From the NCBI RefSeq assembly GCF_017875465.1, contig NZ_JAGGMQ010000001.1, positions 1,054,001 to 1,118,000 on the forward strand: a stretch of 64,000 nt of DNA. Direction: 5' to 3'. Shown piece after piece: positions 10,836 to 20,573 of this stretch. Origin of the DNA: Winslowiella toletana. GTDB lineage: Bacteria > Pseudomonadota > Gammaproteobacteria > Enterobacterales > Enterobacteriaceae. Under the pieces are notes generated by a model. It worked only from the letters and a program-made list of their open reading frames with translations, ran no database searches and had not been told where the DNA came from. Positions within the stretch are counted from its first letter, which is position 1, and each line of letters opens with the position of its first letter. The position numbers and the translations under genes were made by a program.

Positions 10836-11696
10836 ATGAAAAAATTCTCACCACTGACGCCGCTGGCATCGCGCCGCCAGCTTTTACTTTCCGGCCTGGC
10901 GCTGGCGCTATTCTCCGCAAAAAGTGTACAGGCGAAAGAGGCGGCGCTGAAAACCACCACTGACCATCGTCCGGCAGCCCCTGCCAGCAGCGGCAAAAAA
11001 ATTGTTATGATCGATCCGGGACACGGCGGTATTGATTCCGGTGCGGTCGGTCATGAAGGCTCCGAAGAGAAACATATCGTCCTTGAGATCGCCAACCATA
11101 TTCGCCAGCAGCTCAGCGAACATCCGCATATCGACGTGCGGCTGACGCGTGAAAGCGACCACTTTATTCCGCTGTTTCAGCGCGTTGAGATCGCCCACCA
11201 GCATGGCGCCAGCCTGTTTATGTCGATTCATGCCGATGGTTTCACCAGCCCGGACGCCAACGGCGCGTCGGTGTTTGCCCTCTCTAATCGCGGCGCCAGC
11301 AGCACCATGGCGCGCTATCTGTCGCAGCGGGAAAATGCCGCTGATGATGTCGGTGGCGTCAAGGCCGCCGATAAAGATCACTATCTGCAGCAGATTCTGT
11401 TCGATCTGGTGCAGACCGATACGATTAAAAACAGCCTGACGCTGGGCAAACATGTGCTGAACCAGATCCGCCCGGTGCATCATCTGCACAGCCAGCATAC
11501 CGAGCAGGCGGCATTTGCGGTGCTGAAATCACCATCAATTCCTTCGGTACTGGTGGAAACCTCGTTTATCACTAACCCGGATGAAGAGCAGCTGTTAGGC
11601 ACCACCGCCTTCCGGCAGAAGATTGCTGGCGCCATTGCTGACGGCATTGTCAGTTATTTCGATGATTTTGATCGTCACAATCGCCGCGCGGGTTAG
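10836..11696 (+). CDS. amiA: N-acetylmuramoyl-L-alanine amidase AmiA (Tat substrate)
   Basis: Periplasmic zinc amidase cleaving the stem peptide from peptidoglycan during septum splitting. The signal peptide carries a twin-arginine motif (ASRRQLLLSGLALALF) at residues 10-25, so export is by Tat. Amidase_3 zinc ligands and catalytic residues are in DPGHGGIDSG, the Glu of HIVLEIANHI, MSIHADGF and VETSFITN; the helix that blocks the active site (STMARYLSQRENAADDVGG) is present. ATG 10836 has CAGGA upstream and puts the Tat motif at the correct distance; the longer frame from 10761 is not needed. Followed by hemF after 15 bases. Confidence 0.95.
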   Translation: MKKFSPLTPLASRRQLLLSGLALALFSAKSVQAKEAALKTTTDHRPAAPASSGKKIVMIDPGHGGIDSGAVGHEGSEEKHIVLEIANHIRQQLSEHPHIDVRLTRESDHFIPLFQRVEIAHQHGASLFMSIHADGFTSPDANGASVFALSNRGASSTMARYLSQRENAADDVGGVKAADKDHYLQQILFDLVQTDTIKNSLTLGKHVLNQIRPVHHLHSQHTEQAAFAVLKSPSIPSVLVETSFITNPDEEQLLGTTAFRQKIAGAIADGIVSYFDDFDRHNRRAG

Positions 11697-11702
11697 GTAT
11701 AA

Positions 11703-12641
<939 letters not shown>

Positions 12642-12653
12642 TCGGCTGAGCAT

Positions 12654-12716
12654 GGGCGGCGAGAACGCCGCCCCTACAAGAAAATCATATCTGTAGGGGC
12701 GGCGTTCTCGCCGCCC
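12654..12716. repeat. Inverted pair of GGGCGGCG palindromes between hemF and maeB
   Basis: GGGCGGCGAGAACGCCGCCC at 12654-12673 plus CCTACA, then its exact inverse ending at 12716, giving 25-base perfect inverted arms separated by 13 bases. The arms are themselves palindromes, as in BIME-like elements. Lies in the gap between convergent hemF and maeB and may act as a transcript end. Confidence 0.85.
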
Positions 12717-12723
12717 GCACATT

Positions 12724-15003
12724 TCACAACGGCTGCGTCTGCGCTTCAACCACCGCCAGCGCCACCATATTAACGATCCGCCGCACTGAGGCGATGGGCG
12801 TCAGTACATGCACCGGTCTGGCAATCCCCATCAGCACCGGCCCGACGGTAACCCCTTCCGAGCAGGAGACGCGCAGCAGGTTATAGCTGATACGCGCCGC
12901 TTCCACATTTGGCATAATCAGAATATTAGCGGCGCCTTTTAACGGACTGTCCGGCATCAGATCGTGGCGAATACTCTCCACCAGCGCCGCATCGCCATGC
13001 ATTTCACCATCAATCTCCAGTTCCGGCGCGCGGGCTTTTACCAGTGCCAGCGTATCGCGCATTTTGCGCGCCGCGGGCGCATTGGAGGTGCCAAAGCTGG
13101 AGTGCGACAGCAGCGCCACCTTTGGCTCGATACCAAAGCGGCGCACGGTTTCCGCAGCCATCAGGGTTAACTCCGTCAGCTCTTCCGGTGTCGGATCTTC
13201 GTTAACATAGGTATCGGCGATAAAAGTATTGCCGCTTGGCAGCAACAGCGCATTCATCGCTCCGGCCATCTTCACATCGGCACGGAAACCAAACAGTTTC
13301 TCCACGATATCATAGTGCGATTTATAGTCGCCGATGGTGCCGCAAATCAGCGCATCCGCCTCACCACGATGAACCATAATGGCGCCAATCAGCGTCGGAT
13401 TGCCGATTACCGCGCGCTGCGCCTCTTCGGCCGAGACCCCGCGGCGTTTCATAATCTGGTAATACTCACTCCAGTAAGCTTTAAAACGCGGATCGGATTC
13501 GTTATTCACCACTTCAAAATCTTTACCGGCTTCAATTTTCAGCCCGAGTTTTTGCAGCCGCATCTCAATCACACTCGGACGGCCAATCAGAATCGGTTTC
13601 GCCAGCCCTAAACTGATCAGTTCCTGCGTCGCATGCAGTACCCGCGCCTCTTCACCCTCGGCCAGCACCACCCGTTTTGGATCCAGCCGCGCCTGCGAGA
13701 AGATCGGTTTCATAAACAGATTGGTTTTGTAGACAAACTCCGTCAGTTTCTCACGGTAGAGATCAAAATCGTCTATAGGGCGTGTGGCGACGCCGGACTC
13801 CATCGCCGCCTTCGCCACCGCCGGGGCAATCTGCACAATCAGGCGCGGATCAAAGGGTTTCGGGATCAGATAATCAGCACCAAAGCTCAGCTCCTGATCG
13901 CCATACGCCGATGCCACCACTTCGCTCTGCTCCGCCAGCGCCAGTTCCGCAATCGCGTGCACCGCCGCCAGTTTCATCTCTTCGTTAATCGCGGTGGCGC
14001 CGACATCCAGCGCGCCACGGAAAATAAACGGGAAACAGAGCACGTTATTGACCTGATTCGGATAGTCCGAACGGCCGGTGCAGATAATCGCATCGGGACG
14101 CACTGCTTTTGCTAACGGCGGCAGGATTTCCGGTTCCGGGTTGGCCAGCGCCAGGATCAGCGGATTGGGCGCCATCCGGCTGACCATCTGCTGGGTCATC
14201 ACTTTCGGTCCGGAACAGCCAAGGAAAATATCCGCGCCGGTAATCACCTCGTCGAGAGTGCGCCTGCCATCATCCACGACGGCATAAGCCGCTTTGGTTT
14301 CCGCCATTGGCGTTTCGCGTCCCTGGTAAATCACCCCTCTGGAATCGCAGACCACGATATTGTGCTTCTGCATGCCGAGCGCCACCAGCAGGTTCATACA
14401 GGCGATGGCCGATGCCCCCGCGCCGGACACCACCAGTTGCACATCAGAGATATTTTTCTTCACCACCCGCAGGCCATTCAGCACCGCAGCGGTACAGATA
14501 ATCGCGGTGCCGTGCTGGTCGTCATGAAATACCGGAATTTTCATCCGTTCACGCAGCGCTTTCTCAATATAGAAACACTCCGGCGCTTTAATATCTTCAA
14601 GGTTAATGCCGCCAAACGTCGGTTCCAGCGCGGCAATTACATTAATCAGCTTGTCCGGATCCTGCTCGTCGATTTCGATATCAAACACATCGATACCGGC
14701 GAACTTTTTAAACAACACACCTTTACCTTCCATTACCGGCTTGCCCGCCAGTGCGCCGATATTGCCCAGTCCGAGCACCGCGGTGCCATTAGAGATCACC
14801 GCCACCAGATTGCCACGAGCGGTGTATTTATGCGCGGCTAACGGGTCTTTGGCGATTTCCAGACAGGGCGCAGCCACCCCCGGCGAATACGCCAGCGCCA
14901 GATCGCGCTGGGTCGCCAGCGGCTTGGTGGGGGAAACCTGAATCTTGCCGGGGGTGGGGAATTGGTGAAAATCGAGCGCACTCTGCTTCAGTTGATCATC
15001 CAT
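12724..15003 (-). CDS. maeB: NADP-dependent malic enzyme MaeB
   Basis: Oxidative decarboxylation of malate to pyruvate with NADPH formation. 759 residues, equal to E. coli MaeB. Malic-enzyme domain about 1-425 ([51 protein letters not shown]), then a phosphotransacetylase-like C-terminal domain about 430-759 ([47 protein letters not shown]) that in E. coli acts as an allosteric module rather than an enzyme. ATG 15003. In E. coli the next gene is talA; here a catabolic cluster is inserted. Confidence 0.97.
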   Translation of the reverse strand: MDDQLKQSALDFHQFPTPGKIQVSPTKPLATQRDLALAYSPGVAAPCLEIAKDPLAAHKYTARGNLVAVISNGTAVLGLGNIGALAGKPVMEGKGVLFKKFAGIDVFDIEIDEQDPDKLINVIAALEPTFGGINLEDIKAPECFYIEKALRERMKIPVFHDDQHGTAIICTAAVLNGLRVVKKNISDVQLVVSGAGASAIACMNLLVALGMQKHNIVVCDSRGVIYQGRETPMAETKAAYAVVDDGRRTLDEVITGADIFLGCSGPKVMTQQMVSRMAPNPLILALANPEPEILPPLAKAVRPDAIICTGRSDYPNQVNNVLCFPFIFRGALDVGATAINEEMKLAAVHAIAELALAEQSEVVASAYGDQELSFGADYLIPKPFDPRLIVQIAPAVAKAAMESGVATRPIDDFDLYREKLTEFVYKTNLFMKPIFSQARLDPKRVVLAEGEEARVLHATQELISLGLAKPILIGRPSVIEMRLQKLGLKIEAGKDFEVVNNESDPRFKAYWSEYYQIMKRRGVSAEEAQRAVIGNPTLIGAIMVHRGEADALICGTIGDYKSHYDIVEKLFGFRADVKMAGAMNALLLPSGNTFIADTYVNEDPTPEELTELTLMAAETVRRFGIEPKVALLSHSSFGTSNAPAARKMRDTLALVKARAPELEIDGEMHGDAALVESIRHDLMPDSPLKGAANILIMPNVEAARISYNLLRVSCSEGVTVGPVLMGIARPVHVLTPIASVRRIVNMVALAVVEAQTQPL

Positions 15004-15154
15004 CGTCAGAATCCCTTATTGGTTATCACGAAGTCCGGGTCGACAGTATAGAAGCGGCAAACGGCGGAAAAACATGAACCGCTTCAAACTTTGCAGTGGC
15101 AAGGAGGGATTATGGAAATAATTTCCAAATTTTCCGGGGGGAATGTTCAACAAC

Positions 15155-15215
15155 GGCGGCGAGAACGCATTTACACTGGTGTAAATCATTAATACGGGCA
15201 GCGATAACGCTGCCC
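15155..15215. repeat. Degenerate palindromic element upstream of maeB, at the 3' end of the SorC-type gene
   Basis: CGGCGGCGAGAACGC (15155-15169) matches one half of the GGGCGGCG palindrome but lacks its second arm. A further dyad GGGCAGCG-ataa-CGCTGCCCC (15196 onward) follows directly before the stop of the regulator gene. Reads as a decayed copy of the same repeat family. Confidence 0.55.
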
Positions 15216-16178
15216 CTATTTGGTCATATTTAATAATGTGCGCACGTTCTGCGCCGAGGTGGCAATAATATCAATCGCCCCGGTGCGCAATGCGCCAAGA
15301 ATCGCCATCGCTTTGGTGTTTTCCGAGGCGATAGCAATCACACAGGGGATTTTGCGCAGCTCTTCGATACTGACGCCAATCACGCGATCGTTCATCACCG
15401 TATCAACATGTTCGCCCTGCGCATTAAAGAAGTCATAGCCCGCCACATCACCGGTAACGCCCTGATTCAGACTGGCATCAATAATTTCATGCGGACTGAA
15501 CCAGCCGAGCTTAACCATATAGCTGTTTTCGTTCATATCGCCAATACCGACCAGCGCGATATCGGCTTTACGCGCGCGATCCAGTGTCTCTTTAATGGTG
15601 CCGTTCTGCATAAAGGCTTCTTTTAACGCACGATTTTCCACATACGCCGGGGCATACAGCGTTTCGCTGATGCCGCCAAATTTCTTCGCCAGACGGCGGC
15701 TGATATGATCGGCATTGATTGCGTCACCAGGCCGGTGAGTGCCGCCAATACCGCTGATAAAGTGGCAGTTGCGCGTCGGCACACTGCCCGGATGATCGGC
15801 GACCGCCGCCACGTTGCGCCCCTGTCCCACCGCCACCACTGAATTATCTTTTAACGTTTGTGACAGGTGCATCGCCACCAGCGCCGCAACCTGACGTCGC
15901 TGCTCTTCATCATCGGGATGGTCAAGAGCAATCAGCGCGCGTTGTAGTGAAAAACGTTGCAGCAGCTGCTGTTCAAGACGGGTGCTGAACACCGGATGGT
16001 AGCGGACATTGATCTCAACGATGCCTTCCTCTTTGGCGCGTTTTAATAAGCGTCCGACTTTAATGCGCGAGATACCAAACTTACGCGCAATCTCTTCCTG
16101 AGTGATCTCATCCTGGTAATAAGCAACCGCAATTTCCGTCAGCAGCTCGATGTCCTGAGATAACGTGTTTTTTTCCAT
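15216..16178 (-). CDS. SorC-family sugar-binding transcriptional regulator (candidate regulator of apionate cluster)
   Basis: N-terminal helix-turn-helix at about residues 15-55 (EITQEEIARKFGISRIKVGRLLKRAKEEGIVEI), followed by the sugar-phosphate-binding SorC domain with VGQGRNVAAVADHPG, FISGIGGTH, ADIALVGIGDM and the C-terminal ASENTKAMAILGALRTGAIDIIATS. 320 residues, normal for the family. It is the last gene on the same strand as the catabolic operon, 181 bases after the ApnO-like gene, with its own upstream palindrome. By position it most likely senses a phosphorylated four-carbon intermediate such as an erythrulose phosphate; the effector is inferred. Confidence 0.88.
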   Translation of the reverse strand: MEKNTLSQDIELLTEIAVAYYQDEITQEEIARKFGISRIKVGRLLKRAKEEGIVEINVRYHPVFSTRLEQQLLQRFSLQRALIALDHPDDEEQRRQVAALVAMHLSQTLKDNSVVAVGQGRNVAAVADHPGSVPTRNCHFISGIGGTHRPGDAINADHISRRLAKKFGGISETLYAPAYVENRALKEAFMQNGTIKETLDRARKADIALVGIGDMNENSYMVKLGWFSPHEIIDASLNQGVTGDVAGYDFFNAQGEHVDTVMNDRVIGVSIEELRKIPCVIAIASENTKAMAILGALRTGAIDIIATSAQNVRTLLNMTK

Positions 16179-16284
16179 CCGGGCTGTCGTCTCTTGATCG
16201 ATTTTATGGGCGGGCGCGCACTGAGCCGCCGCGCCTGGGGCAACAATTTATACCATTTTCTGGCGCTCAGCTGGCGAATTTCTT

Positions 16285-16304
16285 TGTCAGATCATCATCT
16301 GACA
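16285..16304. promoter_or_regulatory. Perfect 20-base palindrome upstream of the SorC-type regulator
   Basis: TGTCAGAT-catc-ATCTGACA, 107 bases before the regulator ATG, in the gap between it and the ApnO-like gene. A TATAAA (minus strand, around 16245) nearer the gene could be a -10. It may be an operator or a small RNA hairpin; no U-run supports a terminator. Confidence 0.5.
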
Positions 16305-16359
16305 TCACGAAAATGATGGCGTGCCAGCCAGGCGACAGGCTGACACATCCGGGAAGGAA

Positions 16360-17217
16360 TCAACGACGAATGGCGTCGATTTTCAGCATGCGGGCAATCA
16401 CGATATCCAGCTCTTTCTGATCGAAAATCTGTTTCCAGTCGGGTTTCACAATTTTCTCGCGGCCATATTCCATGGCGATCATGCAGGCATCAGAGAACGG
16501 GTTAGTGGCGCGGAACGCCACCGCCAGCGCGATCTGAATATGGCCGTAGAGCATCGCTTTTGCCGCTTCTTCCGGCACGCCTGAATGTTTCACTGTCTCA
16601 TCCAGTGCTTCTTTCATAAAGGCCCCGACCATACAGGCCACGGTCTCCACCAGTGTCGGTTCCAGATAAGCCAGCTGGGTTACCGTGACCCAGTGCACCT
16701 GCTCAACCGGGCCGTACATCACGCTAATCACTTTGCTCAGCTCCGCTTTCTGCGCGTCGCTGCCGCTCTCAAATGACGCCGCGACATGCTGAATCGCCGC
16801 TACGCCGCCAAAAGCATCCGCATGCTCTTCTTTGGTATAACGCTCAAGGAACACTGACGGATGGCACGGGTGTGCTACCGCGTAATGAATGCCGTCGCGC
16901 AGCGCAATCAGGTTGGCATAGGCTGCCGCCGGATCGAGGGTTAACAGTGTGGCGCCTGCTTTCATCTGCGGTACCACCAGCTCAGAAACTTTGCCCAGCA
17001 CGATGTCCGGTACCGCAAGGATCACCACATCACTTAATGGCACCACGGATTCAGCATCAGAGATCTCACGCCCCTGCGCGGTGACCTGCGCCTGCGCTTG
17101 TGGCGCGCTCTCACAGTAAAACAGCTGATAGTCGCTGTTCTGCAGGTTGGCGGAAATGCGCATGCCCATTTTGCCGCCTGCGCCAATCACGGTGATGGTG
17201 GTTAATTGTGTGCTCAT
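16360..17217 (-). CDS. apnO: ApnO-like D-apionate oxidoisomerase (6-phosphogluconate-dehydrogenase-like fold)
   Basis: NAD(P)-dependent dehydrogenase of 285 residues. Rossmann motif TVIGAGGKMGMRIS at residues 8-21, SDVVILAVPDIVLGKV, then a phosphogluconate-dehydrogenase-type C-terminal domain (AVAHPCHPSVF, LEPTLVETVACMVGAFMKEALDE). Such proteins were shown by others to convert D-apionate to 3-oxo-isoapionate. The assignment rests on fold plus neighbours: next to it are the exact partners expected downstream (OiaC-like, LerK, LerI, DerI). It could act on another branched or four-carbon sugar acid. ATG 17217 has CAGGAG upstream; three bases separate it from oiaC. Confidence 0.75.
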   Translation of the reverse strand: MSTQLTTITVIGAGGKMGMRISANLQNSDYQLFYCESAPQAQAQVTAQGREISDAESVVPLSDVVILAVPDIVLGKVSELVVPQMKAGATLLTLDPAAAYANLIALRDGIHYAVAHPCHPSVFLERYTKEEHADAFGGVAAIQHVAASFESGSDAQKAELSKVISVMYGPVEQVHWVTVTQLAYLEPTLVETVACMVGAFMKEALDETVKHSGVPEEAAKAMLYGHIQIALAVAFRATNPFSDACMIAMEYGREKIVKPDWKQIFDQKELDIVIARMLKIDAIRR

Positions 17218-17220
17218 CAG

Positions 17221-18027
17221 TTACTCCTGGGGTTGTCTGTGACGTAAAAAATCAACGCTTTGTTGGGTCCACTCCGCTTCGCGCTGGCAGGTGCTCTGTG
17301 CATCCTGCTGCCACGGCAGCCAGTGTTCTACGATTTGGTTAATGCCGCGCTCATCAGGGCGCACCTGCGCAATCAGCAGGTCATAGTCGAGCAGTCCCTC
17401 ACCCAGCGGCGCGCCAGCCAGCGTAAAGCCAACCCAACCCTCCTGCCGGCTAAAGGCAAAATCTTTAATATGCAGATTCAGCACCCGCCCGGCGGTATTG
17501 GCGATCACCTGTTGCGGTTGCTCCAGCGCTGCGACACAGTTGGCGGGATCAAGACAGACACCAAGGTAAGCGGAAGGAAAACGCGTAATCACCGCCATCA
17601 TCTCGGCGCTGTTCACCTGTTCATAGGTTTCCAGGCACAGTTTTACCTGCTGCCTTTCAAACTGCGGCAGGATAGTCTCAATCAGCGCCGCCGCTTCCAC
17701 CAGCGTCGGACGATGACTGGCGCTGTTAAACATTGAACGAATCACTGTGACCTGCAGAATGCTGGCCAGCTGCAAATAGCGTTGCAGATGGGAGGTTTGC
17801 AGTCCGCGAGTGCCCAGCTCCAGTTCAATACCGAGGCGGTCGGCCTGCTGGCGCAGTGCCTGTAACTCAGTGTCGCTCCAGCTTTCAATCTGCGGGTAAT
17901 CACAGATCTGAAACAGCTTCACCCCCATGGCGGCGGTCTGTTCCAGCATCTGCGCCAGGTTCAGTGGCGCCGGAACCCGCGCCGAACTGCGCCAGAAAAA
18001 CGCGTAAGTGCTTAATCCGATAGCCAT
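17221..18027 (-). CDS. oiaC: OiaC-like 3-oxo-isoapionate decarboxylase (xylose-isomerase-like TIM barrel)
   Basis: 268-residue protein of the sugar phosphate isomerase/epimerase (AP endonuclease 2) superfamily. Metal-site residues are apparent: Glu in LCLETYEQVNS (about residue 134), Asp and Asn in GVCLDPANCVAAL, His in LNLHIKDFAF and a C-terminal Glu in INQIVEHWLPWQ. In the apionate pathway the OiaC decarboxylase turns 3-oxo-isoapionate into L-erythrulose plus CO2; the superfamily also holds many isomerases, so the specific reaction is inferred from the cluster. Its stop is one base from the start codon region of the next gene, indicating one transcript. ATG 18027 has GGAGG-type ribosome site. 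Confidence 0.7.
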   Translation of the reverse strand: MAIGLSTYAFFWRSSARVPAPLNLAQMLEQTAAMGVKLFQICDYPQIESWSDTELQALRQQADRLGIELELGTRGLQTSHLQRYLQLASILQVTVIRSMFNSASHRPTLVEAAALIETILPQFERQQVKLCLETYEQVNSAEMMAVITRFPSAYLGVCLDPANCVAALEQPQQVIANTAGRVLNLHIKDFAFSRQEGWVGFTLAGAPLGEGLLDYDLLIAQVRPDERGINQIVEHWLPWQQDAQSTCQREAEWTQQSVDFLRHRQPQE

Positions 18028-18819
18028 TTATGCCTCCGTAGCTGATGGCGAGGTGGCGGCCAGCGCGGCAGCCTCATCAATAATCTGGCGCAACGCCGTG
18101 GGCTGATGGGCAAAGCGTCCGAGGAACAAGCCGTTAACCTGATGGCCGAGACGGCTCAGCAGGCCAGGTCCGGCGCTGCCGCCATAAATCACGCGGAAAC
18201 GGAAATCACCGAGGTCGTGAAGCTGACGCAGCCCGTGACAAACCTCAGCAATAAACGCGTCCGGCGCCGGGGCTGGCGCGCCAATCGCCCATTGCGGCTC
18301 CCAGGCCAGCACCACATCGCCACTCAGCTGCTGACGATTCGCCTCGCTTAACGCGGCGATCAGCTGCTGGCGGCAGGTTGCAATCGCCTGATCTGGCGGC
18401 AGCTGCTGCGCTTCGCCAAAACACAACACCGGCGTCAGGCCATTGCGCAGGGCAGCGGCCAGCTTGGCGGCAATCTGCACATCGGTTTCGGCAAAATGGC
18501 GGCGGCGTTCGGCATGGCCAATCTCCACATAACGACAACCCAGTTCGGCCAGCATCGGGCCGCCAACTTCACCGGTCCAGGCGCCGCTATCTTCCCAGCA
18601 CAGATCCTGCGCACCGATACTGACCGCAGTAGCAGAGAAGATCTGCCCAATCGCCGCTATCGCCGGAAAGGCAGGCAAGACAAACAGCCCCACCTCGCCG
18701 TTTACCATCGCCGGATGATGACGGGCAATCTCCGCCACCTCCTCACTCCATGCCAGCGTCTGCTGATAGCTGAAGTACATCTTCAGACTAACGCCCAGCG
18801 TAATACGCGGCTGTGTCAT
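18028..18819 (-). CDS. lerI: Triosephosphate-isomerase-like L-erythrulose-1-phosphate isomerase LerI
   Basis: TIM-barrel isomerase of 263 residues with the triosephosphate isomerase catalytic set: Lys in TLGVSLKMYF (residue 13), His in YVEIGHAERRRHF (about 98), Glu in VVLAWEPQWAIGAPAP (about 169) and the GSAGPGLL phosphate loop. As a second TIM inside a sugar operon it is unlikely to be the glycolytic enzyme; LerI converts L-erythrulose 1-phosphate to D-erythrulose 4-phosphate in threitol, erythritol and apionate pathways. Overlaps lerK by four bases. Confidence 0.8.
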   Translation of the reverse strand: MTQPRITLGVSLKMYFSYQQTLAWSEEVAEIARHHPAMVNGEVGLFVLPAFPAIAAIGQIFSATAVSIGAQDLCWEDSGAWTGEVGGPMLAELGCRYVEIGHAERRRHFAETDVQIAAKLAAALRNGLTPVLCFGEAQQLPPDQAIATCRQQLIAALSEANRQQLSGDVVLAWEPQWAIGAPAPAPDAFIAEVCHGLRQLHDLGDFRFRVIYGGSAGPGLLSRLGHQVNGLFLGRFAHQPTALRQIIDEAAALAATSPSATEA

Positions 18820-20573
18820 TCGTTGATCTCCTGTAACTGCGGTACTGACGCGTTGGCCTGTAATACGCTCAGCACTTTATTAACGATCAGCGCCAGCGAC
18901 ACCGCACCGGCATCCGCAGTCCCGAGGCTTTTCTCCGCCAGCGGCCGCGCGCGACCCATTTTTGGCAGCAGCCGGGCAGTATCTTTGGCGCTCTGCGTTG
19001 CCTGCTGCGCTGCAGCGGCCCAGGCATCCACTAAACTGTCACCGGCATTTACCCGGCTGGTCAGGCAGTCACTGAATGGCACCAGCACATCCACCAGCGT
19101 TTTATCGCCAGGTTTTGCTTTGCCAAAGTGCATAATGCCCTCTTTCGCATGCTGCACACCCAGCGCCACCCGCTGCGCATTCGGCGCCTGGCTGTCGCCC
19201 AGCGCGGTGCCAATCGCGGTCAGCGCCACGCCCCACAGCGCACCGGAGGTGCCGCCCGCTTTATCGGCCCAGGCGTCAGCAGCACGACAAAGTAAGGTGC
19301 CAGCACCCGCATTACGCTGCTGCATTTCACGCGCTTTCTCCAGCGCACCCAGCGAGCCACGCTCCATACCAATGCCATGGTCGCCGTCACCGGCCACCGC
19401 ATCGATACGACCCAGCTCAGTGGCATTGACTTCAATCACTTCGGCAATCGCTTCGATAATCGCCAGCGTGCAACGGGCGGCTTGCTGTGAGACCTTGCTG
19501 GCTTCAGGTACCTGGTCAATCTCAGGCAGCTGCTGTTCAACGGCGCTCAGCTGCTCGGCAACGATCACACTGCCTTTGCGGAATGCCGGCGCATTGGCCG
19601 GTGCGCGCCAGAAGCCTTCCAGCTGCTCATCCAGCCACATCAGCGTCAGCGAAGCGCCCGCCATATTAAAGCTGGTGACAAATTCACCCACTTCCGGCTC
19701 CACCACCTGCAAGCCTTCGTCGGCCAGCAGTTGCGCCACGCGGCGATAGACAACAAACAGCTCCTCATATTTTACCGAGCCGAGACCATTAAGGATCACC
19801 GCCACTCGCTGGCCGCGACATGTGCTAATTTCCTGCGGACACTCTTTCATCAGGCTGCTGACAAACAGCTCCGCCAGCGCATCGGCGGCCGGGATATCGC
19901 ACTCCTGAATACCCGGTTCGCCATGAATCCCCATGCCCAGCGCCATGGTGCCGCGCGCCACCTCAAACAGCGGCTGCGTGGCGCCCGGCAGCGTACAGCC
20001 AGAGAAAGCGACGCCAAGCGAACGGGTGCGGTGGTTGGCATGACGCGCCAGACGGGTGACTTCCGTCAGCGAGTAGCCCGCTTCAGCAGCGGCGGCGGCG
20101 ACTTTAAATACCGCCAGGTCACCCGCCACGCCACGACGTTTCTCATGCTCATTCAGTTCGGCGCTAAAAATATCGTCAGTCACCGCCAGCAGTTCGCAGG
20201 GAATACCTTCGGCTTTCAGCCGCTCGCACGCCTGGCCAAAATGCAGCACATCACCGGCATAGTTGCCGAAGGCCAGCAATACGCCGCCACCGTTATCGGC
20301 AGCGCGCGCCACGTTATAGATCTGTTGCGCCGACGGTGAAGCAAACAGATTGCCCATCGCCGCGCCATGCGCCATCCCCTGTCCTACCAGGCCGGAAAAT
20401 GCCGGGTAGTGGCCGGAGCCGCCGCCAATCACCAGCGCCACACTGCCTGGCTGGCTGCGGGTACTGCGCACCACGCCACCTGCCACCTGGCGCACTTTAT
20501 CGGCGTTGGCGGCGACAAAACCTTCAATCAGTTCACTGGCAAAGGCGGAGGGCTGATTAAACAGATAGGTCAT
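18816..20573 (-). CDS. lerK: L-erythrulose kinase LerK (DhaK-DhaL fusion)
   Basis: ATP-dependent dihydroxyacetone-kinase-type enzyme of 585 residues. DhaK domain about 1-330 with IGGGSGHYPAF, GNYAGDVLHF and the covalent substrate histidine in MGIHGEPGIQ (about residue 219); DhaL nucleotide domain about 370-575 with AVAGDGDHGIGM and GGTSGALWGVAL. The fusion uses ATP directly rather than the PTS partner DhaM, which is absent. With LerI and DerI nearby it most likely phosphorylates L-erythrulose; dihydroxyacetone remains a possible substrate. Overlaps the transporter gene by four bases (ATGA). Confidence 0.82.
   Translation of the reverse strand: MTYLFNQPSAFASELIEGFVAANADKVRQVAGGVVRSTRSQPGSVALVIGGGSGHYPAFSGLVGQGMAHGAAMGNLFASPSAQQIYNVARAADNGGGVLLAFGNYAGDVLHFGQACERLKAEGIPCELLAVTDDIFSAELNEHEKRRGVAGDLAVFKVAAAAAEAGYSLTEVTRLARHANHRTRSLGVAFSGCTLPGATQPLFEVARGTMALGMGIHGEPGIQECDIPAADALAELFVSSLMKECPQEISTCRGQRVAVILNGLGSVKYEELFVVYRRVAQLLADEGLQVVEPEVGEFVTSFNMAGASLTLMWLDEQLEGFWRAPANAPAFRKGSVIVAEQLSAVEQQLPEIDQVPEASKVSQQAARCTLAIIEAIAEVIEVNATELGRIDAVAGDGDHGIGMERGSLGALEKAREMQQRNAGAGTLLCRAADAWADKAGGTSGALWGVALTAIGTALGDSQAPNAQRVALGVQHAKEGIMHFGKAKPGDKTLVDVLVPFSDCLTSRVNAGDSLVDAWAAAAQQATQSAKDTARLLPKMGRARPLAEKSLGTADAGAVSLALIVNKVLSVLQANASVPQLQEINE

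Noticed and set aside
18028..18819. Glycolytic triosephosphate isomerase (tpiA)
   Set aside because: All catalytic residues are present, but it is embedded and overlapping in a sugar-acid operon beside LerK; LerI is the better reading.
18496..19749. A 417-codon plus-strand frame opposite lerK
   Set aside because: Product is low-complexity (Ser/Ala/Pro-rich) and antisense to a clear kinase gene; a typical GC-rich shadow frame.
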